Shown piece by piece: positions 9,005 through 18,631 of a stretch of 64,000 bases of DNA. The stretch comes from JACSRF01 sp963695505 (GTDB lineage: Bacteria; Chloroflexota; Anaerolineae; Promineifilales; Promineifilaceae), in assembly GCA_963695505.1 (NCBI GenBank), contig CAVOGX010000003.1, positions 116,005 to 180,004 on the forward strand. The letters are read 5' to 3'. The notes below the pieces were generated by a model. That model had not been told where the DNA came from, made no database searches, and saw only the letters and a list, made by a program, of their open reading frames with translations. The position numbers and the translations under genes are program-made. Position 1 is the first letter of the stretch. Each line of letters begins with the position of its first letter.

Positions 9005-10099
9005 TTATGGATGACTGGATACCAGGTCGGCAAAGGGGGAAACAGGGGGCTTTTCGGGGTTGAGTTTGCGACGAAGGCGTAGAAGGCTGCGGCCGAAACC
9101 AGGGCTAATGGCGCAGACCGCTGCCATCAGCCGCGCATTCCAATCCTGTGGGTTAAGAAGCCGCGCCTGCCGCAGCCACTCCTGGACAAATGAGAAGTTG
9201 TCAGTATGGAGTAAGGCCTGACTGGCCATGCGCCGCAGCAGCCAAGCCCGTTCCGGGGCAGGTAAAGCCATAAATAGCGGCGTCTGTATAATGGTATTTT
9301 GCCTCTCCGGCTGGTCGATGGTCAAATAAACAAGGAGATCATCGTAAACGGCCGTTTTTACCGCCAGCGGCAGCTCTCCAAACCTCTCTAACTGTGTGGC
9401 CTTTTCGCGACAAAGCGCAAGATACCCAGCCCGCCGTTTCATGTCTACCTGCACCGTAATATTCGTTTCATGCACCCGGTACAGGCAGGTCTGGTCATCC
9501 ACATACCCAAAAGATGCCACCTGGCAGTACCGTGTAAAAAAGTCCCAGTCCGGGCCGATGACAATGCGCGTGTCGTAGCGAAGCTGGTGTTCGGCCACCA
9601 GACCATGGCGCAGCACCACACAAATTGGCGGGCCAAATACGTCTGAAGCGCGCACGACCTCTGAAAAGATATCTCCCTCAAATGGGCCACGTCGCCGCGC
9701 TGATAACGGTTTCAGCCGGTTCCCCTGCGGATCATAGTGCAGACCGTCGGTATATACCGCCTCTCGTTCCGGGTGCGCTAGCAAAAAATCCACCGTCACC
9801 TGCAAATGATGTGGCAGCCAGACATCGTCGGCATCCAGATAAGCGATAAACTCTCCCCGGCTGTTTTCCAATGCTACATTCCGTGCCGAAGCTTCACCAC
9901 CGTTCTCCTTGTTGATTAGGCGCACACGAGGATCGCTGTAGCTGCCGGCAATGTCGGCCGTGTCGTCTCGAGATCCGTCGTTAACCACCAACAGTTCCCA
10001 CTGCTGGTAGGTTTGCGCCAGCACGCTTTCAATTGCCTCGGCAATAAACCGCGCGGCATTGTAGGCGGGCATCATAACGCTTACCAGTCCAGGGACCAT
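9005..10099 (-). CDS. Glycosyltransferase family 2
   Basis: A GT-A fold inverting transferase of 364 residues from the ATG at 10099 (AAGGA upstream; the longer frame from 10117 uses TTG). It begins MVPGLVSVMMPAYNAARFI, followed by LLVVNDGSRDDT and the metal-binding YLDADDVW. The C-terminal third is helical and unlike the catalytic domain. It lies 21 bases downstream of the next glycosyltransferase gene and belongs to the same operon. It is expected to act on the polysaccharide repeat unit or the cap. Confidence 0.88.
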   Translation of the reverse strand: MVPGLVSVMMPAYNAARFIAEAIESVLAQTYQQWELLVVNDGSRDDTADIAGSYSDPRVRLINKENGGEASARNVALENSRGEFIAYLDADDVWLPHHLQVTVDFLLAHPEREAVYTDGLHYDPQGNRLKPLSARRRGPFEGDIFSEVVRASDVFGPPICVVLRHGLVAEHQLRYDTRIVIGPDWDFFTRYCQVASFGYVDDQTCLYRVHETNITVQVDMKRRAGYLALCREKATQLERFGELPLAVKTAVYDDLLVYLTIDQPERQNTIIQTPLFMALPAPERAWLLRRMASQALLHTDNFSFVQEWLRQARLLNPQDWNARLMAAVCAISPGFGRSLLRLRRKLNPEKPPVSPFADLVSSHP

Positions 10100-10120
10100 C
10101 GCTAATCCTTTCTCCAATCT

Positions 10121-11356
10121 TTAACCATTATTAGGCACAATTTGGCAAAATACATCCGCAATCCGCGCTGCCGTGTGCTCCCAACCATGAGAGGATTCCG
10201 CCTCTTCTCGCGCCTGCTGCCCCATGCGGCGCCGCAGGTCAGCGTCACTACATAAGCGCACAAGACCTTGAAAGAGCGCCTCCTCGTCACACGGGGGCAC
10301 AATCAATCCGGTTTGCTCGTTGCGCACAGTAGGCGGCATCCCTTCCTGGCCGGAAGCAAGGGTAGGGAGCCCGGCAGCTTTGTAATCCAATATTTTCAAC
10401 CCGGAAAACTCTTTCCAGCCGCAGTAGGGAGAAACACCCACGTCGGCCTGGGCCAGGATAGGCGCGTAGGCATCAGGAGTCATATGGCCTAGAAAGGTTA
10501 CGGCCGTTTTCAAACCCAACTCTCCCACCATCGATTGCGCCTCAAGCAGGCCGTCTCCCGCCCCAATAAGCAAAAGCCTCGCCTTTATGCCACTGGCAAC
10601 AAGGCGCGCCAGGGCGGGTAGCAGTACCGGAATGCCATGCCAGGCGTAAAAACCACCTACATACACCAGCGTCACTTCACTACGGGGCGAGCCCAGTTCT
10701 TGAAAATGATAAAGTTGCTGACGCTCCAATTTGTGAATGAGTTCGGTGCCATTTTCAATTGTGGTCACCCGCTGGGGATCAAAACGCCATCTTTCGATGA
10801 AATTTCGGCGCCACCCTTCCCCACTGGCCACAACATGAGTGGCGCGATTCATGGCCTGGGCCATTAGCCACAATGAAAGCCAACGCTGCAATCCGGTGGG
10901 AGCCATACCCTTGGCCTCCAGGTCAGCCAGATGGTCCCCATTCTCTTCCAGCACCAGGGGGATACCCATGCGCCGGGAGGCGAAACCACCACCGTAGCCT
11001 GTCCAGCTTTTACGCTCATACAACAGGTCAAAGCCTGCCAGGGCCTGCTGCGCAGCTTGGGCAAAGTAGAGGCTGTCGAACAAATTGGCATAGGGTAAAC
11101 GGAAGGCGGCCTGGAGGCGGCGCACCAGGCGCTCGATGAGGCTGCGCGCAGGCATGGGTACGGCCGTATATGATTCCAAATCGTCCGACAAATAGATTTG
11201 CCTATCCAGCCAGTTAACCAGGCGCATCTGGTAGCCCATTTTTTGCAGGGCAAAAAAAACGTGGCGCACGTGGTTTGCCGGTCCGTTGAACGGCCGTTCT
11301 CCGGTCATTTGCTGGCGGGTTTCAATTCCCTGCTGCAATAAATAGCCCACCTTCAT
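10121..11356 (-). CDS. Glycosyltransferase family 4 (GT-B)
   Basis: A 411-residue GT-B transferase. The C-terminal domain shows LVYVGGFYAWHGIPVLLPAL and later DVGVSPYCGWKEFSGLKILD and GLPTLASGQEG, the donor-binding part of GT4 enzymes. The start ATG overlaps the stop of the preceding gene by four bases (ATGA at 11353-11356), which implies translational coupling. The donor sugar is not identifiable. Confidence 0.87.
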   Translation of the reverse strand: MKVGYLLQQGIETRQQMTGERPFNGPANHVRHVFFALQKMGYQMRLVNWLDRQIYLSDDLESYTAVPMPARSLIERLVRRLQAAFRLPYANLFDSLYFAQAAQQALAGFDLLYERKSWTGYGGGFASRRMGIPLVLEENGDHLADLEAKGMAPTGLQRWLSLWLMAQAMNRATHVVASGEGWRRNFIERWRFDPQRVTTIENGTELIHKLERQQLYHFQELGSPRSEVTLVYVGGFYAWHGIPVLLPALARLVASGIKARLLLIGAGDGLLEAQSMVGELGLKTAVTFLGHMTPDAYAPILAQADVGVSPYCGWKEFSGLKILDYKAAGLPTLASGQEGMPPTVRNEQTGLIVPPCDEEALFQGLVRLCSDADLRRRMGQQAREEAESSHGWEHTAARIADVFCQIVPNNG

Positions 11357-12339
11357 CGCGCCACGCTCTCCACTACCTGCCGAATCTCTTTACTGATTTC
11401 TGCCATATTCAATCGTGTTTCTACGTGCTGGCGCAGTTGCGCCATTTTTGCCTGCTTTTCTGCTTCCGGCAGGTTGGCATAGCTAGTAATCAGCTCCCGC
11501 ATTTGGCGGTCTGTGTAGTACAGATGAGACTCTGGAAGAAGTTCTTCTGCACCATCCCACCAGTGCGAAATGCAGTATGTGCCCGCGGCCATCGCTTCAA
11601 TTGGGGATACTTGCAACCCCTCCGAATAACCGTTGGCAATAAACAGGTCGATAATGCGATACCAGTTTTCCGGATCGGACACGTTGTCATAGAAGGTCAC
11701 TTTATCTTGCAGGTTCAGTTTCTCTACCAGGCGGTGTAAAGCAATAGGATACTCATGGAATCCCTCTGCGCCGCCACCGCCGATGTGCAAATGCAAATCG
11801 TTTCGTTCCTGGCACAGCTCATAAAAGCCTAGAACAACCTCATATACTCTTTTGCGAGGTCGTAAATGGCACATCATACCCAGGTCGCCACTCCATGGCT
11901 TGGGCTGAAAAACAAACTTCTCTAATGAGACCGCCTCAGGTAGGACCACAATTTTCGAAGCATCCTGGGGAAAACGGGCCGTAAATTCAGCTCGCTTGGC
12001 TTCGCTGACGAGAATAATCTTATCTACTTTCTCCCAATTAATTTTGTCAGCCCATTGATATAATTCATACCTATGGAGACGGGTGACAATGCCACATGTC
12101 TTGGGAAATTGGGTGGCAGCAGCCAGTAAGCCACTGGCCCATTCAAAAAACACCACGTCATTCTGCTGCATAAATGCGCGCAAGTCTCGCGAAAACAAGG
12201 AGTCGTTAACACGTTGGTTAAAGATTGGCAGGCTAAAGTTACGCCGCTTAAACAGGCTAACTGAATGGTGTGCTTCTAATTCAGCGTTGATCTCGTGGAG
12301 AAACGACCACGTTTCTTCAATTGCAATTCCAATTCTCAT
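11353..12339 (-). CDS. Glycosyltransferase (GT4-like, short N-terminal domain)
   Basis: A 328-residue protein with a GT-B C-terminal domain: GMMCHLRPRKRVYEVVLGF near residue 180 and GLQVSPIEAMAAGTYCISHWW with the nucleotide-sugar-binding Glu. It starts MRIGIAIEETWSF. The N-terminal acceptor domain is shorter than usual for GT4 (total about 380 in the family). Its stop overlaps the next start (ATGA), and it follows the asparagine-synthetase-like gene by 23 bases. Confidence 0.83.
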   Translation of the reverse strand: MRIGIAIEETWSFLHEINAELEAHHSVSLFKRRNFSLPIFNQRVNDSLFSRDLRAFMQQNDVVFFEWASGLLAAATQFPKTCGIVTRLHRYELYQWADKINWEKVDKIILVSEAKRAEFTARFPQDASKIVVLPEAVSLEKFVFQPKPWSGDLGMMCHLRPRKRVYEVVLGFYELCQERNDLHLHIGGGGAEGFHEYPIALHRLVEKLNLQDKVTFYDNVSDPENWYRIIDLFIANGYSEGLQVSPIEAMAAGTYCISHWWDGAEELLPESHLYYTDRQMRELITSYANLPEAEKQAKMAQLRQHVETRLNMAEISKEIRQVVESVAR

Positions 12340-12362
12340 AATGCTCAGTCAATGAAGGGGTA

Positions 12363-14222
12363 TCAAATTACGTCAATAAATTGCCGGTGCCATAGCTCGA
12401 TAGCCATGAGCGCACCTATACGCACGGTCTGGTTTTTGCCCGCCATATGGTCAGCGACCACTTGGCGGATTGCGTCGGGATTATAGTAGCCGCGTTGCAG
12501 GTGACGCTGGCTAAGAAGGGTATCTTCTACCCAACTGCGCAATACTGTCCGGAACCAAGTATGATAATCCTTATAAGGCTTGCGCAAACTGTCCGGGTTG
12601 GGGCCAATACCACGATTGTGCAAATGCCATCGCACTAAACGGCCGGTGCGAACTTTCAGACCACGAAGGCAGGCAACCATAGGCAACCCCGTATCAGTCA
12701 AGGGAATTTGCGCCAATTTAGGAAAGGTGTTTACAAATGCCTTGCGGGCTATTCGTCGATTGTATTGCAGACCAGGTGGAATGTGGGTAGAGAATTCAAC
12801 CAGATCATTGTCAGCAAATGGCAGGCGAACATGGGTACGGTCTCGGGCGACTATCACGCCGTTTAAAGTCATACGAGGTACGCGCTGGGTTAAGTCGAAG
12901 TAAAGGCGTTGTAAAGCCAGGCTGTGGTTTCCTGATGCTGTCATGCCGTTTTCGTAACTGTCGAGAACGGCCGTTCCCACCTGTCTGTTGAACTCTTTAC
13001 TAAAAATCCATTCATGCTCGGTAAACGGATCGAATGTCACCACACCCTGGCCATGGTGAACAGCCAGATGCGCTTTGACGCGGGTTGCGGCGTCATAATC
13101 CGCCCAAAAGGGCGGTTGGAGAGCGAAACCCATCATAGCATCGCCCAAAAAACCCTTGTGGATTATCTGGGCATGGCGGGACTCTTCTTCTAAGGTAGCA
13201 AGCGCGTGCAGGTTAACAATGTTGCCCTGCCCGTCGGTTATGCGCACTGCATTCTCGGCCATATCCAGCAGAAAGTCGGGACGGAGGGTAAAGAAATGAT
13301 GTTTTGTGGCGGTCTGGCGGGCCATCTCCAGTGCATAACGGCCGTCATCGCAACCAGGAATTCCCCAGGTAAAGGTGTGTATGGGCTGATCGGAATTCTC
13401 TGTAAGTTCTGCCAAAATCATGCGCGAGTCTAGGCCACCGCTGAGCAGCACCCCTTGGAGCGCGCTGCCCTGATTCTGGCGCCGCACCGCTTGCCGGAAG
13501 AGGCGCACAAATTCTTCCACGTAATGCGCTTCCGGCAGCAGGTCTATTTCATCGGGGTAATGTAAAGTCCAATATGGACGAATGGATACCTGGTCACCTT
13601 GAACAACCAGTAAGGAAGCCTGCGGAAGCAATCGGACTGCCTGTAGCAAGGTGCGGTCATCCAGAAGGTGGTCAAAAGTGAGAAACTGGGCTAAAGCAGC
13701 GTGATCTATATCCCTGGACACAGTGGGATCAGCCAAAATAGCCCGGACGCCGGAGGCAAAAAGCAAGCGTTGCCCAGTTTGGGTATAGTAGAGTGGATAT
13801 TGGCCCATGCGGTCATTGGCCACGATAAGCTTTTGCTTTGGGCGATCCCAAATTGCGGCGAGAAAGTTGCCGTTGAAGCAATAAGCAAAGTCTTCGCCCC
13901 ATGCCTGGTAGGCACGGAGGATGAGTTCTGGGTCATGGCTGAAACGCAGTGTGTGACCTTCGTTTTCTAGCTGTTGCCGGAGAACTGCCGTATCATACAG
14001 TTCCCCTTCCAAAAAAATGCATACTTGTTCATTCTCATCCCAGTGGGGTTGAGGGGTACCATTGACAATACCCAGCGTCACCCGCGCCAAGCCCATTTGG
14101 CTTTCTTGGTGAGCTTCGACACGAAAGCGAAGTTCGGGTTCCAGAGCACGAGCCATTTTTTCCAGAAACGGCCGTGGCTCATCATGCAAAACAGGGCCAA
14201 AAAACCCAACAAGTCCAGGCAT
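12363..14222 (-). CDS. Asparagine synthetase-like protein without the glutaminase cysteine
   Basis: A 619-residue two-domain protein. The N-terminal half is a class II glutamine amidotransferase fold, but the mature start MPGLVGFFGP has Pro where the family has the catalytic Cys2. The ATG at 14222 has AGGAG upstream, so the start is not in doubt. The C-terminal half has the ATP pyrophosphatase loop LLSGGLDSRMI. Known family: AsnB makes asparagine using glutamine; Cys-lacking relatives use other nucleophiles, as in lasso-peptide and beta-lactam cyclases, or ammonia. Amidation of a uronic acid or a coupled amine in the glycan is an inference from its place among glycosyltransferases. Confidence 0.85.
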   Translation of the reverse strand: MPGLVGFFGPVLHDEPRPFLEKMARALEPELRFRVEAHQESQMGLARVTLGIVNGTPQPHWDENEQVCIFLEGELYDTAVLRQQLENEGHTLRFSHDPELILRAYQAWGEDFAYCFNGNFLAAIWDRPKQKLIVANDRMGQYPLYYTQTGQRLLFASGVRAILADPTVSRDIDHAALAQFLTFDHLLDDRTLLQAVRLLPQASLLVVQGDQVSIRPYWTLHYPDEIDLLPEAHYVEEFVRLFRQAVRRQNQGSALQGVLLSGGLDSRMILAELTENSDQPIHTFTWGIPGCDDGRYALEMARQTATKHHFFTLRPDFLLDMAENAVRITDGQGNIVNLHALATLEEESRHAQIIHKGFLGDAMMGFALQPPFWADYDAATRVKAHLAVHHGQGVVTFDPFTEHEWIFSKEFNRQVGTAVLDSYENGMTASGNHSLALQRLYFDLTQRVPRMTLNGVIVARDRTHVRLPFADNDLVEFSTHIPPGLQYNRRIARKAFVNTFPKLAQIPLTDTGLPMVACLRGLKVRTGRLVRWHLHNRGIGPNPDSLRKPYKDYHTWFRTVLRSWVEDTLLSQRHLQRGYYNPDAIRQVVADHMAGKNQTVRIGALMAIELWHRQFIDVI

Positions 14223-14285
14223 TGTGCTCTCCTAACAAACTAAAGTTAGAGCGATTAAAAGAGGTTCCAAACTTCAACTTCTTCT

Positions 14286-15020
14286 CTAACTCCCCACAAC
14301 TTCATCAAACATGGCAAAATACGGCGTATTGGCAAAGCTGGACTTGAGTTCATCAAAGTTCATAATGACTTCACGCAAGTCATCTTTGGTATGCTTCTTG
14401 GTTTTTCCTTGTACGGCAATATCTTGCACACCTAAGAAAGCGAAGACTTCTTTCAGCGTGCCATCCTTGTCCGCTTGTAAATCTTCGTACTGAATACGCA
14501 AAAATGGCAGATTTAGGCTTTTTACAAATGCAGCCAGTTCATCGTCCGCGTTTTCTCGCTCTTGTACAAACTGGTGGAACTGTTTTATTTCAACTCGCAT
14601 TGGCGGCTGGCGGTCAGAATCTTCGTACAGATTCCAGTTGCCAGTAGCCTCATGCAAGCGCTTGGCGTTGATGCGCGACACAACAGCCTTAATGCGGTTG
14701 CGACGATACATGTAGATGATTTTGACTCTCTTCTCGCGCAGAAGCTGTGAAAACCCCTCTAAATCCAAAACATCTACCAGCTTGGTTTTGAACCCTATAG
14801 CGCCCACTTTACTAACCAGGGCAGGCGTCCAATACTCTTGTGCCCAGGCTAGCTGCTCTTGGGAGGATTGCTCCTTTTGCTTCATAACGGCAAAGCGCTC
14901 AAAAACCGCTTCAATGTCTGGATGTTCTTGCAGCAGGCTAGTCATATAGGTGCTACCATCCCGTTCTACGAAAAGGATGACAAATGGGGTAACTTGGGGG
15001 CGGAGATAGATTGATGACAT
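14286..15020 (-). CDS. Sulfotransferase, Stf0-like
   Basis: A 244-residue protein starting MSSIYLRPQVTPFVILFV. The stretch VERDGSTYMTSLLQEHPDI is a Stf0-type 5'-phosphosulfate loop, and YMYRRNRIKAVVSRINA corresponds to the 3'-phosphate-binding region. PFLRIQYEDLQADKD is the conserved late segment. AAGGAGA precedes the ATG. Mycobacterial Stf0 sulfates trehalose, but the family acts on varied small or sugar acceptors. It lies 15 bases downstream of a GT2 gene in the same operon. Confidence 0.8.
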   Translation of the reverse strand: MSSIYLRPQVTPFVILFVERDGSTYMTSLLQEHPDIEAVFERFAVMKQKEQSSQEQLAWAQEYWTPALVSKVGAIGFKTKLVDVLDLEGFSQLLREKRVKIIYMYRRNRIKAVVSRINAKRLHEATGNWNLYEDSDRQPPMRVEIKQFHQFVQERENADDELAAFVKSLNLPFLRIQYEDLQADKDGTLKEVFAFLGVQDIAVQGKTKKHTKDDLREVIMNFDELKSSFANTPYFAMFDEVVGS

Positions 15021-15035
15021 GAGGGTGATGTCTCC

Positions 15036-16193
15036 TTAAATATTTTCGGGGTGTTGGTGCCGGAATATGAGTGTGCGAGCCAAAATTGATAATGTTCCAC
15101 GGTTGAGCAGCCGGCGAGGTTGGTAACGAACAGCTTTGAGAACGGCCGTTTTTGCCTGATCCATTTCCCCGTCATCAAGCGCTTCATAAGCCTGGCGCAT
15201 TGCTACTTCGCCTAAATGCTCCTGCCGTCTTTGTGTCAATACGTTTAATTCACCTGGCAAATGATTGTAAATATGTTCCAGGAAGTGTAGCGGATCCGCA
15301 ATTTTAGGTAAATCGGTCCAACCAGACAGGATGTGCGCCAGCGGTTCAGCCTGGTTTATCAGCAAAGAAGGATCATACTCAACCGCCTGAGCCAGGTACT
15401 GCTGGGCTTCATCAGAAGCCTCAGGTGTATGGTAGGCCTGGGCAGCGGCACGTAAATGGGCACGGCTGTATGCGTGATGGCGCATGTTTGCCCACTCCAT
15501 AGGCAGGTCTGCCCGGGTAAAAAACTTGTCTAACACGGCGAAAGAGGCAGTAGTCATCTGGCGTCCATCGCGCGTCATTTGAGCGCGATGAAAACGATAA
15601 AGAGAAACAGGCTCGTCTACCCAACCCATTTCACAGCCAGCCACAGCCAGCCGGAGCCACATATCCCAATCTTCATAGGAACGCAAGGTTTCGTCAAAAA
15701 AGCCCGCCCGCTCTTGCCAAACACGCTGTACCAAAACACTGCCTACGTGTAAAGGATTTCCGAGCAGCAGTTCTGTCAAGTCCTGTGGTACGCTTTTATC
15801 AAACTTTGGGCCAATTGGCTGCCCCTCTTCGTCAATGGGAATGGCCTGCCCTGCCACGAAGCCCCAAGTGGGGTTTGCCACTAAAGCATTATGCAAAATC
15901 TCTAATTTGACTGGCAAAAACAGGTCGTCAGAATCAAGAAAAGTAAGAAATTCCCCTGTGGCGTAACGTATACCGGTGTTGCGTGCTCCAGAAAGGCCTC
16001 GATTTTCCTGGTAGATGTAGCGAACGCGGGGATCTTGAAAGCAATGGGCAATTTCCGCAGTATTATCGGTAGAACCGTCGTCAATAATCAAAACCTCAAT
16101 GGAGGAATATGTCTGATCCAGCGCGCTCTGCACGGCAGTGGACAAGAACTGACCCTGGTTGTATGCGGGGATGATAATGCTAATTAATGACAT
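15036..16193 (-). CDS. Glycosyltransferase family 2 with helical C-terminal region
   Basis: A 385-residue GT-A enzyme beginning MSLISIIIPAYNQGQFL. VLIIDDGSTDNT and the FLDSDDLF metal site are present, and the region around residue 175 has FDETLRSYEDWDMWLRLA, which is typical for family 2 proteins. The C-terminal third (from about 250) is helical and repeat-like. It is co-directional with, and 15 bases from, the Stf0-like gene. Confidence 0.88.
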   Translation of the reverse strand: MSLISIIIPAYNQGQFLSTAVQSALDQTYSSIEVLIIDDGSTDNTAEIAHCFQDPRVRYIYQENRGLSGARNTGIRYATGEFLTFLDSDDLFLPVKLEILHNALVANPTWGFVAGQAIPIDEEGQPIGPKFDKSVPQDLTELLLGNPLHVGSVLVQRVWQERAGFFDETLRSYEDWDMWLRLAVAGCEMGWVDEPVSLYRFHRAQMTRDGRQMTTASFAVLDKFFTRADLPMEWANMRHHAYSRAHLRAAAQAYHTPEASDEAQQYLAQAVEYDPSLLINQAEPLAHILSGWTDLPKIADPLHFLEHIYNHLPGELNVLTQRRQEHLGEVAMRQAYEALDDGEMDQAKTAVLKAVRYQPRRLLNRGTLSILARTLIFRHQHPENI

Positions 16194-16285
16194 AACAAGT
16201 CGTGTGTAAGTGACTACTTATGGTTGTGGATAAAAAGGTAGTGCTGAACCGCAGTTTATTTTGAGAGGGAATTCTTACAGGTGGC

Positions 16286-16978
16286 CTATCGGAACAGCCC
16301 ATATTTAACAATAACGAAAATGGCCCGTACTCCGTCCCGCCAATTTATTTTTTTTCCTTCATCATAGGTACGGCCATAGTACGAGATGCCCACCTCATAA
16401 ATGGTAAAATCATGTCGGGCGATTTTGGCCGTAAACTCTGGTTCAAATCCAAATCTATCTTCTTTTAGTTGAAACTTATCTAACACTTCCCGCTTAAACA
16501 CCTTGTAGCATACTTCCATGTCCGTCAGGTTCAAATTGGTAAACATATTGGAAAGCAGCGTGAGAAATTTATTGCCTAAAGAGTGCCAAAAGTACAACAC
16601 ACGATGAGACTCACCACCGGCAAAGCGGCTACCATACACCACATCCGCTTTGCCATTCAAAATCGGTTTTAGCAGCTTGGAGTACTCATTGGGATCGTAC
16701 TCTAGGTCGGCGTCTTGCACAATGATGATGTCGCCGGTCGCGTGCTGGAAGCCAGTACGCAGCGCAGCCCCTTTTCCCCTGTTCTGCTCATGGAAGATAA
16801 TTTTGAATCCGTTTTTACTGCGCAAAGTATCCAGATACTTGCGTGTCCCATCAGTTGAACCATCATCCACAATAACCAACTCGCACTCCAAATCCAGATC
16901 CACATTTAAAACTTGGTTTATGATCGCATCAATGGTTCTTATTTCATTGTAACAAGGAATAACAATCGAAACTTTCAT
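16286..16978 (-). CDS. Dolichol-phosphate-mannose synthase-like glycosyltransferase (GT2)
   Basis: About 230 residues, starting MKVSIVIPCYNEIRTI, with VIVDDGSTDGT, the QDADLEYDP metal site and GSRFAGGESHR. This is the DPM1-like class, which makes polyprenyl-phosphate sugars. The ATG at 16978 is preferred over an in-frame TTG at 16996. It lacks C-terminal membrane helices. The gene just upstream encodes a membrane glycosyltransferase of the type that uses polyprenyl-phosphate sugars, so the two form a natural donor-maker and donor-user pair. Confidence 0.87.
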   Translation of the reverse strand: MKVSIVIPCYNEIRTIDAIINQVLNVDLDLECELVIVDDGSTDGTRKYLDTLRSKNGFKIIFHEQNRGKGAALRTGFQHATGDIIIVQDADLEYDPNEYSKLLKPILNGKADVVYGSRFAGGESHRVLYFWHSLGNKFLTLLSNMFTNLNLTDMEVCYKVFKREVLDKFQLKEDRFGFEPEFTAKIARHDFTIYEVGISYYGRTYDEGKKINWRDGVRAIFVIVKYGLFR

Positions 16979-16996
16979 ACTTGATTCTATACTCAA

Positions 16997-18580
16997 TTAT
17001 TTGCCTAATGCTAATACCACTCCATCACCTGTCTCCGAAACAGGTGACAATCCTAGTACTTGTATCAATTCTTCTCTTGAAGGTCCATTTCGAGTATTGA
17101 TGTCCTTAAAAAATATGACAACGACATCTTCTCCATAATTTTCGCCAATAGCTAATAGCTCTTCTTGGTAATTCTCATTCGTCCTTTGCGTTGTTGCCTC
17201 CACTTTTTTGGGCAGGGAGTTCGCAGAACGACCTGATAAAAAATAGACTGCTTCTGGGCTGTTAGAAAATAATGTCTTATCAAATGATACATCTTCAATT
17301 TCAAGGCGCAATAAAGATTCCTGCCATACGCGGCCGGAAAAACCCAGTCCGTTATGGCGGCCCCAATTCAACCAATCGGCTGCATTCCACAATCCTGTGA
17401 GGGTAAATGTACCCAACAAAATAACAATGATCCATTTAGCTAGGAGGCGATTGCCCAATAACACCCACAATCTGTCAATTCCAAAAATAGCTAAAATAAC
17501 CGAAGCAAAATACACAGGGGTCAATATCCTATTATCAAGTGGTGTGTTTGCGTCTAAAAAGGAAATTGACAAGGTGAGAAAAGCAAAATATATGCCAACA
17601 AAAATCGCCAGGATTTTAATGATATCGGGAATTTCCTTGAATCGGTTCTGAATTGCGGATGGTGTTAATCTACCTGGGGGAGGATCCGGCACAAATAGAA
17701 TTACCAGCCACAAAGCGCCAAAGAAAATAATTATTGCTATTCGTGCTATCCCTGGAACAGAATCCGGTATGTGTAACCAACCTGTCATAGTGTAGATTGC
17801 TTGCCACCCATGTTGAATGCTAATTGGATGAAAGGCTATTTCTCTTCCGGTGGCCGAATTACCTGACAAAATTTGGCTGAGGCTCCAAATAAAAAATGGT
17901 ATGGACGCCCCAAACCCAAATAATAATCCATCGCGAATACGAATTTGCCACTTTTCTTTCTCTAACCACAATAATGCTAGCATCCCAACAGCCACAAATG
18001 GAGCCCCTGCATAACGCGTGATCCAAGACAACCCAACAAGAATAACGGCCGTTATCAGGTAGTGTGTCTTAAATGACTCCAGGTACATAACTAACATGAG
18101 CAAGCCGGAAAACCCTGTTAGTATGAAAAGCGGTTCTGTCCAGGCAAAAGCATGAATTTCTAAGAAGGGAGTTGACGCTAAAATTAATGAGGCGCCTAAG
18201 AGAATAAACAAACTGGATTTGTGATAATACCTTTCAATGATCGTACCCATTAATAGGATATTACCGCCGAATAAAACGGCATTTAACCAACGAGCGCCTT
18301 CCATAACTTCTAGACCAATAAATTTTAGCGAGGCTAAAATTAATGGATAAAGTGGCGCACGGAAATTCATTGGAACATCTGGACCACCCGCCGAAGGAAT
18401 GGTCATTCCTTTTCCAGATGTCAAGTTCCGAGCTGAAGCAACGTAAGCAGCAGAATCAGGGGAAGTACCAATACCCAAATTGGTAACGTAAAGTAGACAG
18501 ATGACTCCGAAAATTGCTATCCCGATCAGCAATAAAGAGATAGAACTGTTTCGCAGCATGTAACGCGACCTTGTAGCCAT
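16997..18580 (-). CDS. Membrane glycosyltransferase, ArnT/PMT (RgtA-D) type
   Basis: A 527-residue polytopic protein. After the first helix the loop has LGIGTSPDSAAYVASARNL, where an Asp-containing first external loop is characteristic of GT-C enzymes that use polyprenyl-phosphate sugars. It has about ten more membrane segments and a soluble C-terminal part of roughly 110 residues. GGAG lies before the ATG at 18580. It would add a sugar outside the membrane. It is followed by a DPM1-like gene that could supply its donor. Confidence 0.78.
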   Translation of the reverse strand: MATRSRYMLRNSSISLLLIGIAIFGVICLLYVTNLGIGTSPDSAAYVASARNLTSGKGMTIPSAGGPDVPMNFRAPLYPLILASLKFIGLEVMEGARWLNAVLFGGNILLMGTIIERYYHKSSLFILLGASLILASTPFLEIHAFAWTEPLFILTGFSGLLMLVMYLESFKTHYLITAVILVGLSWITRYAGAPFVAVGMLALLWLEKEKWQIRIRDGLLFGFGASIPFFIWSLSQILSGNSATGREIAFHPISIQHGWQAIYTMTGWLHIPDSVPGIARIAIIIFFGALWLVILFVPDPPPGRLTPSAIQNRFKEIPDIIKILAIFVGIYFAFLTLSISFLDANTPLDNRILTPVYFASVILAIFGIDRLWVLLGNRLLAKWIIVILLGTFTLTGLWNAADWLNWGRHNGLGFSGRVWQESLLRLEIEDVSFDKTLFSNSPEAVYFLSGRSANSLPKKVEATTQRTNENYQEELLAIGENYGEDVVVIFFKDINTRNGPSREELIQVLGLSPVSETGDGVVLALGK

Positions 18581-18631
18581 CTATCAATATTCTCCAATCA
18601 TAATTTCAAGAAATCTTATCAAAGACGCAAC

